In this document: positions 17,613-27,600 of the stretch, piece after piece
Position numbering within the stretch: position 1 is the stretch's first letter
How the letters are laid out: each line of letters opens with the position of its first letter
Origin: Thermopolyspora sp040678635
GTDB taxonomy: Bacteria > Actinomycetota > Actinomycetes > Streptosporangiales > Streptosporangiaceae
Assembly: GCF_040678635.1 (NCBI RefSeq)
Contig: NZ_JBFATZ010000007.1
Location: 248,001-312,000, forward strand
Direction of reading: 5' to 3'
DNA length: 64,000 bases
Notes under the pieces: model-generated
Told to the model about the DNA's origin: nothing
Databases searched by the model: none
Seen by the model: the letters and a program-made list of their open reading frames with translations, nothing else
Program-made: the position numbers and the translations under genes

Positions 17613-18332
17613 ATGAGCGCTGAGTTGAGTACATTCGTCCTGGTTCACGGTGCCTGGCACGGCGGTTGGTGCTGGGATCGGGTGGCGCCGCATCTGCGCG
17701 CCGCCGGTCACGCCGTCCACACCCCAACCCTGACCGGATTGTCGGAGCGTGCCCACCTGCTGTCCCCGATGGTGGGGCTGGAGACGCACATCGAGGACGT
17801 CGTCCGGGTGCTGGACACGCTGGGCCTGACCGGCGTGACCCTGGTCGGGCACAGTTACGCCGGCCAGGTGATCACCGGCGTCGCCGACCGCCGCCCGAAC
17901 GCGGTCGCCAAGCGCGTCTACCTGGACGCCTTCGTCGGCGAGGACGGCGAGGCGGCCCGGGAACTGCTCCCCGAGCGGGTCGAACACCACTGGGCCGACT
18001 CCGCGGCCGAGCGGGGCTTCGGCTGGCTGGTGCCGGTCCGGCCGCTGAAGGCGCTGGGCGTCACCGACCCCGCCGACCTGGAGTGGCTGACGCCCAAACT
18101 CACCCCGCATCCGTGGAAGACCTACACCGACCGGCTCCACCTGACCGGCGCGGTCGCGCAGGTCCCGGCCGCCTTCATCGAGTGCGTGAGCTGGATGCGG
18201 GTCTTCCAGGGGCAGGCCGACCGCGCCCGGGAGCGCGGCTGGCCGGTTTACGACCTGGACACCGGCCACGAGGCGATGGTGACCGCGCCCAAGGCGCTCG
18301 CCGAGCTGCTGCTGGAACTGGCCGCGGCCTGA
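17613..18332 (+). CDS. Alpha/beta hydrolase, methylesterase/salicylate-esterase-like
   Basis: 239-residue serine hydrolase of the alpha/beta fold. Seen: oxyanion HGAWHGGWCW after strand 3, nucleophile elbow GHSYAG, Asp in YLDAFVGEDG region, and the C-terminal His in LDTGHEAMVTAP, which together form a complete catalytic triad in the order of plant methylesterase-like proteins. The nucleophile motif, HGAW signature and length match the small bacterial esterases of this group. ATG 17613 is chosen because the longer frame upstream lacks conserved content. The gene is followed after 97 nt by a muconolactone-isomerase-like gene, which hints at aromatic breakdown, but the substrate is unknown. Confidence 0.85.
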   Translation: MSAELSTFVLVHGAWHGGWCWDRVAPHLRAAGHAVHTPTLTGLSERAHLLSPMVGLETHIEDVVRVLDTLGLTGVTLVGHSYAGQVITGVADRRPNAVAKRVYLDAFVGEDGEAARELLPERVEHHWADSAAERGFGWLVPVRPLKALGVTDPADLEWLTPKLTPHPWKTYTDRLHLTGAVAQVPAAFIECVSWMRVFQGQADRARERGWPVYDLDTGHEAMVTAPKALAELLLELAAA

Positions 18333-18429
18333 CGGCTAACCGGCGCCGCCGCCCTCACCCCGCGTACGGGCCCACCCGGGCACGCGATCGACCCGAGCCC
18401 CGACCAGGAGACCCCGACCAGGAGACGAC

Positions 18430-18711
18430 GTGGAGTTTCTCGTCCGGACCGAGAACCGCATGCCCCCCGAGACCCCCGCCGAGCAGCGCGACCGCCTGCG
18501 CGCGGCCGAGCGCGCCCGCGCCCGGGAACTGCGGGAGTCCGGCATCCTCAAGCGGCTGTGGCGGGTGCCGGGCCGTACGGGGACGATCGGCCTGTACGAG
18601 GCGGCCGACGCCACCGAACTGCACGACGCCCTGATGTCGCTGCCGATGGCCCCCTGGATGGACATCACCGTCGAACCGCTCGCCACCCACCCCCAGGAGC
18701 GCGAAGCCTAG
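18430..18711 (+). CDS. Muconolactone delta-isomerase family protein
   Basis: 93-residue protein of the muconolactone isomerase family (small ferredoxin-like fold). Seen: EFLVRTENRMP at the start, the RARELRESGILKRLWRVPGR centre and ALMSLPMAPWMDITVEPLATHP at the end, the layout of CatC-like proteins. Classic CatC moves a double bond in muconolactone within the beta-ketoadipate pathway, but no catA or catB is nearby, so another lactone or a stress-related role is possible. GTG 18430 follows AGGAGA. Likely co-transcribed with the hydrolase; its stop is 4 bp from the converging MerR gene end. Confidence 0.8.
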   Translation: MEFLVRTENRMPPETPAEQRDRLRAAERARARELRESGILKRLWRVPGRTGTIGLYEAADATELHDALMSLPMAPWMDITVEPLATHPQEREA

Positions 18712-18715
18712 CCGA

Positions 18716-19198
18716 TCACGGCGCGACCGGACCCGACGCGGGCCTCCCGGCCGCCTCTGCGCCGGATCGTCCGGCCGATCCGCCACGATCCCCTCGATCC
18801 TCCCGGTCCTCCCGGTCCTCTCGGTCCGGCGGAGACGTGACGCGGGCGCGTACGGCGTCGAGGTAGGCGCCGAGCTTGTCGCGGTTTCTGGCGAGGCAGC
18901 GGATGCGGCGGTCCATGAGCTCGCGTTGCTCCTCAAGGAGCGCGATGACCTCGGGATCGATGTCGGCCGGGTGGATCGTGCACGGGTCGTCAAGACACGG
19001 GAGGATCATCTTGACGGCCCTGATGGGCAGGCCGGACTCCAGCAGCCCGCGAATCTGCGTGACCCGGTCGATCACGCTCTCGTCGTAGTCGCGGTAGCCG
19101 TTGGCGGCGCGGCCGGGCGTGAGCAGTCCCTGCTCCTCGTAGTAGCGCAGCAGGCGCGCGGGAACGTTCGTACGCCGCGCCAGTTCGCCGATCCGCAC
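18716..19198 (-). CDS. MerR family transcriptional regulator
   Basis: 160-residue regulator. The N-terminal winged helix-turn-helix is MRIGELARRTNVPARLLRYYEEQGLL, with the coiled-coil dimer helix (VIALLEEQRELMDRRIRCLARNRDKLG) behind it. Cys residues at LPCLDDPCTIH could sense a thiol-reactive or metal signal, though this region is variable in the family. The last 35 residues are a low-complexity Asp/Arg/Glu/Gly tail probably produced by a short DNA repeat. It is divergent from a DHA2 exporter with a MerR-type dyad between them, so it probably activates that exporter in response to a toxic compound. Confidence 0.87.
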   Translation of the reverse strand: MRIGELARRTNVPARLLRYYEEQGLLTPGRAANGYRDYDESVIDRVTQIRGLLESGLPIRAVKMILPCLDDPCTIHPADIDPEVIALLEEQRELMDRRIRCLARNRDKLGAYLDAVRARVTSPPDREDREDREDRGDRGGSAGRSGAEAAGRPASGPVAP

Positions 19199-19235
19199 CG
19201 CGATGTCCTTTCCCTATCGCCCTTGCCCTGCCGGC

Positions 19236-19259
19236 TTGACCTTCACAGTAGTGTGAGGG
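19236..19259 (+). promoter_or_regulatory. MerR-type promoter dyad before the DHA2 exporter
   Basis: TTGACC (-35-like, 19236-19241) overlaps a dyad whose halves are CCTTCACA and TGTGAGGG (19240-19259, one mismatch), like the ACCTTxAC-GTxAAGGT sites of MerR-family regulators that sit in an over-long 19-20 bp spacer. A weak -10 would fall at about 19261-19266, placing the start site at the exporter's ATG (19275). Confidence 0.6.
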
Positions 19260-19274
19260 TTCGACCCTGTCGGC

Positions 19275-20882
19275 ATGACCTGTGACAGTGGGATCGCCCC
19301 CACCGGGGCGGCATCCTCGCTAAGCGGTACGGAGGCGGGCCGCCCGGCGGCTGGCGTTTCGCGGGGTGCGCTCGCCGTGCCGTCGGTGGCGCAGTTCCTC
19401 CTCGCCCTCGACTACTCGATCATCTACGTCGCCCTGCCGAGCATCGCGCGGGACCTCGCGCTCGATCCCGCGCTCGCGCAGTGGGTGATCAGCGCGTACG
19501 CGGTGCCGTTCGCCGGGTTCCTGATGGCCGGTGGGAGACTGGCGGACCGGCTGGGGGTGCGGCGGCTGTTCATCGCGGCCATCACCCTGTTCGGGGCCGC
19601 CGGCGCCGTCGGCGGGCTCGCCGGGGGCGGCGGGGTGCTGCTCGCGGCGCGCGGCGCGCAGGGGTTCGCCGCCGCGCTGCTGCAACCGGCGGTGCTCGGG
19701 CTCATCGGCACCATGTTTCCGGCGGGACCGTCCCGCAGCAGGGCCCTGGCCGTGTGGGGGGCGGTCGGGGCGTCGGGGCTGGCCGCGGGCGCGATCCTCG
19801 GCGGCCTGCTCACCACCTCGTCCTGGCGGCTCACGTTCCTGATCAACGTGCCGCTCGCCCTCTGGTGCGCCCTGGCCGCCCGCGCACGCGTCGGCGGGCG
19901 ACCCGGGCCGGAAAACGGCGTCCGGACCCAAGGGGACGCATGTCGGCCCGCTTCGCCGAGTCCGCATCAGCGTCGGCGGCGTTCGTGGTCCGGCCGGGGG
20001 CTCGCCCGGAAGGACCTTTGGGGACGTGGCTGGCGGGACGTCCGGGGAACCGGCGAATCCGGCCAATCCGGCGCCGCGCCGATACCGCTGCTGGCCTCCG
20101 TGCTTGGCACGACCGCCGCGCTGGCGATCGTCGGGGGACTCACCCTCGGCGCGCAGGCGGGCTGGAGCGCGCCGCCGACGCTGGGCACGCTGGCCGTCGG
20201 CCTGGTGGCGCTGGGCGCCTTCGCCGTGAACGAGGTCCGCTCACGCCACGTCCTGATCGAACGCGTGCTGCGCGGGACCCGGTCGCTCGGCATCGGCTCG
20301 GCGGCCGCCGCGCTCTACATGGCCAGCGTGGGTTCGGAGTTCTATCTGGTCACGTTGCTGCTGCAGGCGGCGAAGGGGTACGGGCCGCTCGCGGCGGGCC
20401 TGGCGTTCCTCCCGCTGGCCGCGATGGTCACGGCGGGCAGCATGGCCGCGGGCCGCGCGGTCCGGCGGCTGCCCGCGCACGCGGTGCTCGCGGCCGGGTT
20501 CGCCGTCGCCGCCGTCGGCCTGGGCTGGCTGGCAACGGCCCTGCACGGCGACTCCTACGCGGCCCACCTGCTGCCGGGTCTGGTGCTGAGCGGCGCGGGA
20601 CACGGGGTGATCTACACCTCGATGTTCATCATCGGCACCGGCGAGGTCCCCGCCGAGCACCAGGGCACCGCCGGAGCGCTGATCACCACCTCCCAGTACC
20701 TGGCGGCCGCCCTCACCGTCGCCGCGCTCACGCTCGTCCTCGGCTCGGAGCCCGGCGACGACGCCTTCCGCGCGGCCTTCCTCGGCACCGCCGTGGCCGC
20801 GGCGGCGGGGGTCGCCCTGGCCCTCCTGGCGCACGGGCGTCGGCGGTGGCGAGGTCACGGCGACCGGGCGGGAACGCGGTGA
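19275..20882 (+). CDS. DHA2-type (EmrB/QacA) MFS drug exporter
   Basis: 535-residue proton-driven multidrug exporter with about 14 predicted helices. Seen: LDYSIIYVALPSIARDL in helix 1 (motif D1), GRLADRLGVRRLF after helix 2 (motif A), and the GASGLAAGAILGGLL helix 5 motif. Between helices 6 and 7 (about residues 203-270) there is a hydrophilic Arg/Gly/Ser-rich insert far longer than the family's loop. There is no ribosome binding site between the dyad and ATG 19275, so translation is probably leaderless. Control by the divergent MerR regulator is inferred. Confidence 0.85.
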   Translation: MTCDSGIAPTGAASSLSGTEAGRPAAGVSRGALAVPSVAQFLLALDYSIIYVALPSIARDLALDPALAQWVISAYAVPFAGFLMAGGRLADRLGVRRLFIAAITLFGAAGAVGGLAGGGGVLLAARGAQGFAAALLQPAVLGLIGTMFPAGPSRSRALAVWGAVGASGLAAGAILGGLLTTSSWRLTFLINVPLALWCALAARARVGGRPGPENGVRTQGDACRPASPSPHQRRRRSWSGRGLARKDLWGRGWRDVRGTGESGQSGAAPIPLLASVLGTTAALAIVGGLTLGAQAGWSAPPTLGTLAVGLVALGAFAVNEVRSRHVLIERVLRGTRSLGIGSAAAALYMASVGSEFYLVTLLLQAAKGYGPLAAGLAFLPLAAMVTAGSMAAGRAVRRLPAHAVLAAGFAVAAVGLGWLATALHGDSYAAHLLPGLVLSGAGHGVIYTSMFIIGTGEVPAEHQGTAGALITTSQYLAAALTVAALTLVLGSEPGDDAFRAAFLGTAVAAAAGVALALLAHGRRRWRGHGDRAGTR

Positions 20883-21166
20883 AATATGCGCTTATGAAGA
20901 TGTCTGTCCGGCTTGATTGTGGTTGGTGGCGATGTGGGCACCGTCGGGGAGGGATCGGCGAGATCGGCGGGCGAGATCGGGTTCGATCGGGCAGATTACG
21001 GGAAAAGGGCGGGGCAATCGGTGGTCCATCCGGGGGATGGTGAGGCAGGATGGAGGGAGGAACGACCTCCCCTGCTTGCGCCGGCCGCCGCACCACCCGA
21101 TGCGGACGCCGGTGACCGGGCCGATAACCTGCTGTCTCAGCCTTCTCGATTTACAGGACGACGCTA

Positions 21167-21412
21167 ATGACTGTTCAGTTGTGCGACCAATGCGGCCGGG
21201 TTCCGGTTGTGCAGGACCGCTCCGCCTACAGCGTTGAGCGCGGAAACTTGATCGTCCGTCATGGTTTCTGCACCTGCCGTCCGGCCGCGAACGCCGCGCC
21301 GACGCCCGCGCCCGCCGCGCGCACCGAGAACGAGCCGGAGATGACCGGCGCGATCCCCCAGTCCGTCGTCATGGACGCCTTGGAGGGCGCGGGAGCCCGG
21401 CACGGCCGGTAG
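21167..21412 (+). CDS. Small protein with two Cys pairs, unknown function
   Basis: 81 residues; not recognised. The N-terminus holds CDQC (residues 6-9) and CTC (35-37) flanking a region containing RHGF, which could bind one zinc as a mini zinc ribbon; the rest is an Ala/Pro linker and an acidic tail. Codon position bias is as in neighbouring genes. The start ATG 21167 has only a weak AGGA upstream. It stands alone: the 284 bp before it (20883-21166) hold GATCGGG-type short repeats and no gene. Confidence 0.5.
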   Translation: MTVQLCDQCGRVPVVQDRSAYSVERGNLIVRHGFCTCRPAANAAPTPAPAARTENEPEMTGAIPQSVVMDALEGAGARHGR

Positions 21413-21535
21413 CCCGCCGCCGACGCCAATGATCTTCGCATGATCGGCGTGCCGGGGGCAACTCCCCATCGGCGCGCCGCGATCCACCGCCTCACCGGCC
21501 GCCCGGTGCGGTGGCTTCGCCGTCGCGACGGCGGA

Positions 21536-21574
21536 GTCCCACGAGAAGGAGTCGGCGAGTAGGTCCCACGAGAA
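21536..21574. repeat. 12-bp direct repeat in a gene-free stretch
   Basis: GTCCCACGAGAA occurs at 21536-21547 and 21563-21574. It lies in the 267-bp gap between the small Cys-pair gene and terC, which otherwise shows no recognisable gene on either strand. Confidence 0.5.
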
Positions 21575-21679
21575 CGGCACATCCTGTGCTACGCCGACCG
21601 CTTCGCGATGGTTCATCGGTAACGGCCGCTATGTCATCTCGCGCTCCGTCAATCCGTCCGCCGACGGCCGGCACGAACG

Positions 21680-22684
21680 CTACGCGCGGCGTTCCCCCTC
21701 CCGCTCCTTGCGGAGCTGCCGCAGCGAACCGGCGTGGGCCCGCTCCTCGGGGTGCCGCCGCGCCCGCCAGGCGCTCGCGGCCACCGTGACGATCAGGATC
21801 AGGAAGATCACACCCAGCGAGACCGGGGTGGGGATGTGCGGGATGGCCGCCGACACGTCCTCGTGCAGGAACAGCAGGATCAGCTTGACGCCGATGAAGG
21901 CGAGGATCAGCGACAGGCCGATCGACAGGTAGACCAGCCGCTCCAGCAGGCCCTCGATGAGGAAGTACAGCGCCCGCAGGCCCAGCAGCGCGAACGCGTT
22001 GGCGGCGAAGACGAGCAGCGGCTCCCGGGTGATCCCGAAGATCGCCGGGATGGAGTCCAGGGCGAACAGCAGGTCGGTGCTGCCGATGGCGGCGAAGACG
22101 AGGAACAGCGGCGTGATCATCCGCCTGCCCCCCTCCTGGACCGTCAGCCGCCCCTCCCGGAACCCCTCGGTGACCGGCACCAGCCGGCGGAGCACCTTGA
22201 GCAGGGGGTTGTCCTCGATGTCGGGGTCCTGGTCGTGGTGCCGCAGGAGCTGGATCGCCGTCCAGATCAGCAGCAGGCCGAACAGCAGGAAGGTGAACGA
22301 GAACGCCGACACGGCCGCCGCGCCCACCGCGATCAGCACCGAGCGCATCGCCAGCGCGACGATGATGCCGAACAGCAGCGCCTTCTGCTGGTGCTCCGGC
22401 GGCACCGCGAACCGGCCCATGATGATGACGAACACGAACAGGTTGTCCACCGACAGGCTCTTCTCCACCAGCCACCCGGCGATGAACTCGGTGGCGACAT
22501 CGCCTCCCTTGACCGGCCACAGCGCCAGCCCGAAGGCGATCGCCACCGCGAAGTAGAAGGCCGACCAGAACACGGCCTCCCGCAGGCCCACCGCGTGCGG
22601 ACGCCGTACGGCGACGAAGAAGTCGAGCGCGAGCAGCGCCAGCACGACGCCGATGACGACGACCCACGACCAGATGTCAAACAC
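21680..22684 (-). CDS. TerC family integral membrane protein
   Basis: Multi-pass membrane protein of the TerC/Alx family (about 334 residues, 8-9 helices), associated with tellurite resistance or, in better studied members, manganese export and metal loading of secreted proteins. Seen: SVDNLFVFVIIMGRF in one repeat and STDLLFALDSIPAIF in the second, where the membrane Asp residues are the likely ion ligands, plus the KVLRRLVPVTEGF cytosolic linker. GTG 22684 is chosen because GGAGGG lies 8 nt before it. It is a single gene. Confidence 0.9.
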   Translation of the reverse strand: MFDIWSWVVVIGVVLALLALDFFVAVRRPHAVGLREAVFWSAFYFAVAIAFGLALWPVKGGDVATEFIAGWLVEKSLSVDNLFVFVIIMGRFAVPPEHQQKALLFGIIVALAMRSVLIAVGAAAVSAFSFTFLLFGLLLIWTAIQLLRHHDQDPDIEDNPLLKVLRRLVPVTEGFREGRLTVQEGGRRMITPLFLVFAAIGSTDLLFALDSIPAIFGITREPLLVFAANAFALLGLRALYFLIEGLLERLVYLSIGLSLILAFIGVKLILLFLHEDVSAAIPHIPTPVSLGVIFLILIVTVAASAWRARRHPEERAHAGSLRQLRKEREGERRA

Positions 22685-23115
22685 GCTCGGCACCCTCCGT
22701 CGAGCCGCCCGGTCCCGGGCGCGCCACACCTTCGCTTCCGCGCGGCGTCCCGGCCCACACCTCGCCGATCCCGCGCTCGCAACCGCTCAACGAAGAAGAG
22801 CGAAGAAAAGTTCGCGTATTCCGGTACCGGGTTGACCGCATCGGTCGTCGTCCTGACACGAACGTCGTCCTTTCGCCGCCGCGGGCCATGATCGGACCTC
22901 ACGTACCCGGGCGGGCCCGTGACATGCCCGCGGCGCATGGCCGGTGCGGCGGTGACCGAAGGCGGCCGGGGACATCCGGCCCGAAACACCCCGATCCCCC
23001 TCCCCGAGGGTGAACGATTGTGATGCGTTCGTGACCATGATGTAGGCCGGCCCACACAAAGACGATCTGCACTGGGAGTCAAAACGGCCGTCACCCGCCA
23101 CCGCCGGAGGCACGC
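22685..23115. other. Divergent intergenic region, 431 bp
   Basis: Lies between terC (leftward) and the ABC exporter operon (rightward). A weak rightward promoter could be TTGTGA (about 23018) with TGTAGG 17 nt later, but neither box is strong. No small gene or stable hairpin was evident. Confidence 0.35.
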
Positions 23116-23781
23116 ATGCCCGAGCCCGCGCTGTCCTGCCACGCCCTGAGCTGCCGGGCGGGCGGCAGGGAGCTCGTCTCCGGACTCACGCTGCGGGTCC
23201 GCGCCGGCGAGCGGCTCGCCCTGATGGGGCCGTCGGGCTCCGGCAAGACCACCCTGCTCACCACCCTGGCCGGGCTGCTCCCACCGGCCTCGGGGCAGGT
23301 GCTGGTGCGCGGCGTCCCGCTCGCCGAGAATCCCGGCCTGCGCATGGAACTGGCCCTGGTCCTCCAGTCGTACGGCCTGCTCACCCTGCTCACCGCGGCG
23401 GAGAACATCGAGGTGGTGCTGCGCGCGGCCGGGCGCGACCCCCGCCGGGCGATGGCCGAGGCGGCCGCGCCGCTGGAGCGCCTGCGCCTGGCCCGGCACG
23501 CCGACCACCTCATCGAGGAGCTGTCCGGCGGCCAGCAGCAGCGGGTCGCGATCGCCCGCGCGCTCGCGCTGCGCCCCCGCGTGCTGCTCGCCGACGAGCC
23601 CACCGCCGAGCAGGACGCCGCGCACCGCGCGCTCGTGCTGGACGAGCTGACGGCCGCGGCCGACCGCGGCGCCGCGCTGATCATCGCCACGCACGACCCG
23701 GAGGTGGCCGAGCGGTGCGACCGGGTGATCGAGCTGCGCGCGGCGGGCGCCCGGGCGCACGGCTCGCCGGCGGGCCGGTGA
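23116..23781 (+). CDS. ABC transporter ATP-binding protein (LolD/MacB-like)
   Basis: 221-residue nucleotide-binding subunit. Walker A GPSGSGKTT (about 38-46), signature LSGGQQQR, Walker B VLLADEPT and switch His in IIATHDPE are all present. It belongs to the MacB/LolD-type group that pairs with FtsX-like permeases, consistent with the large permease two genes on. The Walker A and Q loop (LVLQSYGLL) are intact, so it should hydrolyse ATP. First gene of a three-gene operon, 13 nt from the next ATPase. Confidence 0.9.
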   Translation: MPEPALSCHALSCRAGGRELVSGLTLRVRAGERLALMGPSGSGKTTLLTTLAGLLPPASGQVLVRGVPLAENPGLRMELALVLQSYGLLTLLTAAENIEVVLRAAGRDPRRAMAEAAAPLERLRLARHADHLIEELSGGQQQRVAIARALALRPRVLLADEPTAEQDAAHRALVLDELTAAADRGAALIIATHDPEVAERCDRVIELRAAGARAHGSPAGR

Positions 23782-23794
23782 AGGGGGCGGGCCG

Positions 23795-24607
23795 GTGACG
23801 GCGGCGGTGCACTGCCACGGCGTCGTGCAGATCTACAAGACGCGTGAGCTGGAGGTCGTCGCGCTGCGCGACGTGGACCTGGTGATCGAGCAGGGCGAGA
23901 CGGTGGCGCTGCTCGGGCCGTCCGGGGCGGGCAAGTCCACGCTGCTGTGGCTGATGGCCGGGCTGCTGCGGCCGAGCGCCGGGCGGCTGCTGCTGCACGG
24001 CGCCGACGTCTCCCGGCTGCCGCAGGCCGCGCTCGACCGCATGCGCGCCACCGACATCGGCGTGGTGCTGCAGAACCCGGCCCGCAACCTCATCCCGTAC
24101 GCCACCCCGGCGCAGAACGTGGCCTTCGCCCGGCAGCCGCGGCGGGCCGACCGGCGGCGAACCCGCGAGCTGCTGGAACGGGTGGGGCTCGGCGGCGTCA
24201 ACCGGCCCGCCGGGGGACTGTCCGGGGGCGAGCAGCAGCGGCTCGCCGTCGCCGTGGCGCTCGCCAACCGGCCCCGGCTGCTCCTCGCCGACGAGCCCAC
24301 CAGCCAGCTCGACGCCGCCTCCGGGCGCGCCGTCATCGACCTGATCCGGCAGGCCGCCGCGGAGGACGGGACCACCGTCGTCGCGGTCACCCACGATGAG
24401 GCCGTCAGCCGGGCGCTGGGCCGTACCGTCACCATCCGGGACGGGCGGGTCGGCGCGGAGGGGCGGCAGGGCGAGGACCTCGTGGTCGTCGGCCGCGAGG
24501 GGACCGTGCAGCTTCCGCCGGAGTTCCACGCGCTGCTGCCTGCGGGCAGCAGGGTCCGGGTGGAGGCCCTTGAGGACGGGGTCGCGCTGCGCCGGGTGGA
24601 CCCGTGA
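23795..24607 (+). CDS. ABC transporter ATP-binding protein
   Basis: Second nucleotide-binding subunit, 270 residues, with Walker A GPSGAGKST (about 43-51), Q loop VVLQNPARNL, signature LSGGEQQR, Walker B LLLADEPTSQ and switch His VAVTHDE. A 50-residue C-terminal extension past the switch region is unusual for the type and may contact the permease. GTG 23795 follows GGGGCGGG. It overlaps the permease start by 4 nt (GTGA). Two different ATPases with one very large permease suggest a heterodimeric ATPase on a fused permease. Confidence 0.9.
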   Translation: MTAAVHCHGVVQIYKTRELEVVALRDVDLVIEQGETVALLGPSGAGKSTLLWLMAGLLRPSAGRLLLHGADVSRLPQAALDRMRATDIGVVLQNPARNLIPYATPAQNVAFARQPRRADRRRTRELLERVGLGGVNRPAGGLSGGEQQRLAVAVALANRPRLLLADEPTSQLDAASGRAVIDLIRQAAAEDGTTVVAVTHDEAVSRALGRTVTIRDGRVGAEGRQGEDLVVVGREGTVQLPPEFHALLPAGSRVRVEALEDGVALRRVDP

Positions 24608-27600
24608 TCGCGCAAGTGATCGCCCCCTTGATGGCCCGGCTGTGCGCCGCCGTGGCGGGGCTCGCCCTGGGCGGCGGGCTGACGCTGCGCGGGCTGTGGG
24701 AGCGGCGGTGGCTGTCGCTGCTCGTGCTCGTCGTGGCGACGGTGCCGGTCGCGAGCGCCGCCGCCGGGCCGATCTTCGCCGACGCGGCGTCCACGGCGCT
24801 GGGGCGCGGCGCCGTCCAGGACGGCGCCGCGGTCGAGCGGCGCGGCTGGCGGCTCACCTCCGAGGGCGGCCAGGTGGCGGGCTCGGCCGCGGAACTCGCC
24901 GCGAGCGCCCCGTTCCTGCTGCCGCCCATCGACGGCATGGAGATCGTCGGCCCGGAGAGCGAGAGCCTGCGCAGCCACCTGCTGATCTGGCAGGACGGCC
25001 AGTGCGACCACGTCGTGCTGATCCGCGGACGCTGCCCGGCCGCCGGCCGGGAGATCATGGTGAGCGAGGCGAGCGGATTCCGGCTCGGCTCGACCGTGCG
25101 GCTCAACGTCCTCACCGAGGTCCCGCGGACCGGCGGCGACCGGCCGCGGCTCGCCCGGCTGCGGGTCGTGGGCGTCTACCGGCCCGGACGCGCCGACGAC
25201 CCGTTCTGGTTCGGCCGCGTCATGTTCCCGCAGACGGCGGGGTTCGGCCAGGACAGGGGCGACCCGCTGTTCACCGTCCCGGAGACCGCCCGCGAGACGC
25301 GGACGCCCGGGAACGTCCCGTGGACCGCGACCGCGATCGTCCTGATCGACCCGGCCCGGTTCACCGCCGGAGGCGTCGCCGCGCTGGAGGCCGCCCACGC
25401 GCTCACCCAGCGCCTCGGGCCGGAGAACCTGCTGGTGTTCTCCCAGATCCCCGACCTGCTCGCCGAGCTGCGGGCGCAGGGCGACGGCATGGGCGTGCCG
25501 ACCCTGCTGGTGATCGCGCAACTGGTCGCGCTCGGCTGGCTGCTGCTCTACCTCACCGTCCGCGACCTGGTGACCGCCCGGGGGCCGGAGATCGCCCTGG
25601 CCCGGCTGCGCGGGCACGGACGGCTGGGGGTGTGGCGGTTCGGCCTCGCCGAGCCGCTGGTGCTGCTGGCCGCCGCGTTCGCCGCCGGGCTCGCGCTCGC
25701 CGTGCGGGCCGCCCAGTTCGTGGCCGACCGCATGCTGCCGCAGGCGCAGGCGGTCACGCTGACCGCCGACGCGGTCCTGGCGGGCGCGGCGGTGCCGCTC
25801 GGCGGGGTGGTGGCCGCCGCCGTCGCGGCCCGGGCCATGGCCGTGCGGCCGATCACCGAGGAGTGGCGGCGCACGCCGCGCGGCCGGGCCCGCGGCTGGG
25901 TGACCGACGCGATCGTCCTCGCCGTCACCGGGATCGGGCTGTTCGAACTGCTCGACGGGGGCGTCATCACGCAGGCATCCGGGCAGCGGGCGAGTTCGCT
26001 GGCCGTGCCCGGCCTGCTGGCGGTCGCGGTGGCGCTGCTCGCCTGCCGGGCCGTGCCGTTCCTCGCCCGCCGGCTGTTCGGCCTGACCCGGCGGGCCGGG
26101 GGCGTCGGCGCCTTCCTGGCGCTGCGGCAGATCGCGCGGGGCCCCGCCACCGCCGGGAGCCTGATCGTGCTCGCGACCGCGTTCGGCATGGCCTCGTTCG
26201 CGGCGGCGGCCTCGGCGACGGTGTCGGGCAACTTCGAACGCGTCGCCCGCGCGCACAACGGCGCCGACAGCGTACTGACGATCAACGCCGAGAGCGTCGG
26301 CGGCGCGGCCGGGCTCGCCGAGGCGGTGGCGCGGGCCGACCCGACGGGCCGGGGCGCGGCGCCGGTGCTCGTCGTGCCCGGCCCGCCGAAGATGATCGCG
26401 ATGGATCCGGAGCGATTCGCCCACGTCGCGAACTGGGATCCGGCGTGGGCCGCCGCGCCGCTCGCCGAGCTGACGGCGAAGCTGCGCGTCGGCGCCGCCC
26501 CCAGGATCCGCTTCAGCGGCGACCGGATCCGGTTGCGGCTGCGGCCGGTCGAGGTGCCGGAGAACTGGCGGGCGCGGCTGTTCCTCGACCTGCGCGTGCC
26601 GGGCGCGCCGAAGGGGGCGTCCCTTCCGCTCGGCGCCCCCGACCGGCGGGTGGCGGAGTGGCCGCTGCCCCGGGGCTGCCACACCGCGCCGTGCGAGCTG
26701 CGGGCGATCCGCGGCGACGTCTCCATCTTCGCGCCCGGCGAGCCCGCGTCCGACAACGTACGGCTCGACATCCTCGCCACCCGCGTCGAGGTGCGCAACC
26801 AGGGGCGCTGGCGCGTCCTCGACGCCGGATTCACCGACCCCGGCCGGTGGCGGGGCACCGCCGAGGCCGGCGAGCGGGGGCTCACGCTGTCCATGGCCGC
26901 GTACGGCGGGCTCAGGGCGGAGCCGGCCACCTACCCCGACCCGCTGCCCGTGCTCGCCAACGGGCCGCTGGTGAAGAACTTCTCGCCCGGCCTCGATCAG
27001 GCGTACCTGGTGAAGGGCCGCCCGGTGGCGGTCACCGCCGCGCTGCCCGGCCACGACGAGGTCGGCACGGTGGTGGACCTGGAGAGCGCCGATCGGGTCG
27101 CGTTGTCGATCGACCCCCGGGTGTCGTTCCAGGTGTGGGTGGCTCCGGGGCACCTGGAGGCCGTGCGGAAGGGGCTGGCCGCGCAGGGCATTCGCACGCC
27201 GGAGCCGCGGCGGGTGGCCGACCTGGTCGCCGGCTACCGCACTCAGGCCCCGGGCCTGGCGCTGATGCTGCTGCTGCCCGCGACGCTCGCCGCCGCCGCG
27301 CTCGCGCTCGGCCGCGCGGTGCTCGCCCTGTACACCGCGGCCCGGCGGCGACGGTACGAGCTGTCCGCGCTGGGGGCGGCCGGGGCCCGCACGAGCGCCC
27401 TGCGGGTGGCGCTGCTGCTGGAGCAGCTCATCACGCTCGTGGCGGGGACGGTGGCCGGGATGCTGGCGGGGGTCGTGGCCGCGCGGCTGGCGCTGCCGTA
27501 CATTCCCGAGTTCGTCCGGCAGCCGGTCACTCCGCCGCTGATCTACGAGCCGGCCCTGGCGCCGCTCGCCGCCGTCATCGGCGCCGCCCTGCTCGCGGCG

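Noticed and set aside
19253..19271. tRNA T-arm-like sequence GGGTTCGACCC
   Set aside because: No acceptor, D or anticodon stems can be formed with flanking sequence; it belongs to the promoter dyad region.
21164..21616. 150-residue minus-strand frame over the small Cys-pair gene
   Set aside because: No conserved segment, no ribosome binding site, and it overlaps a better plus-strand candidate.
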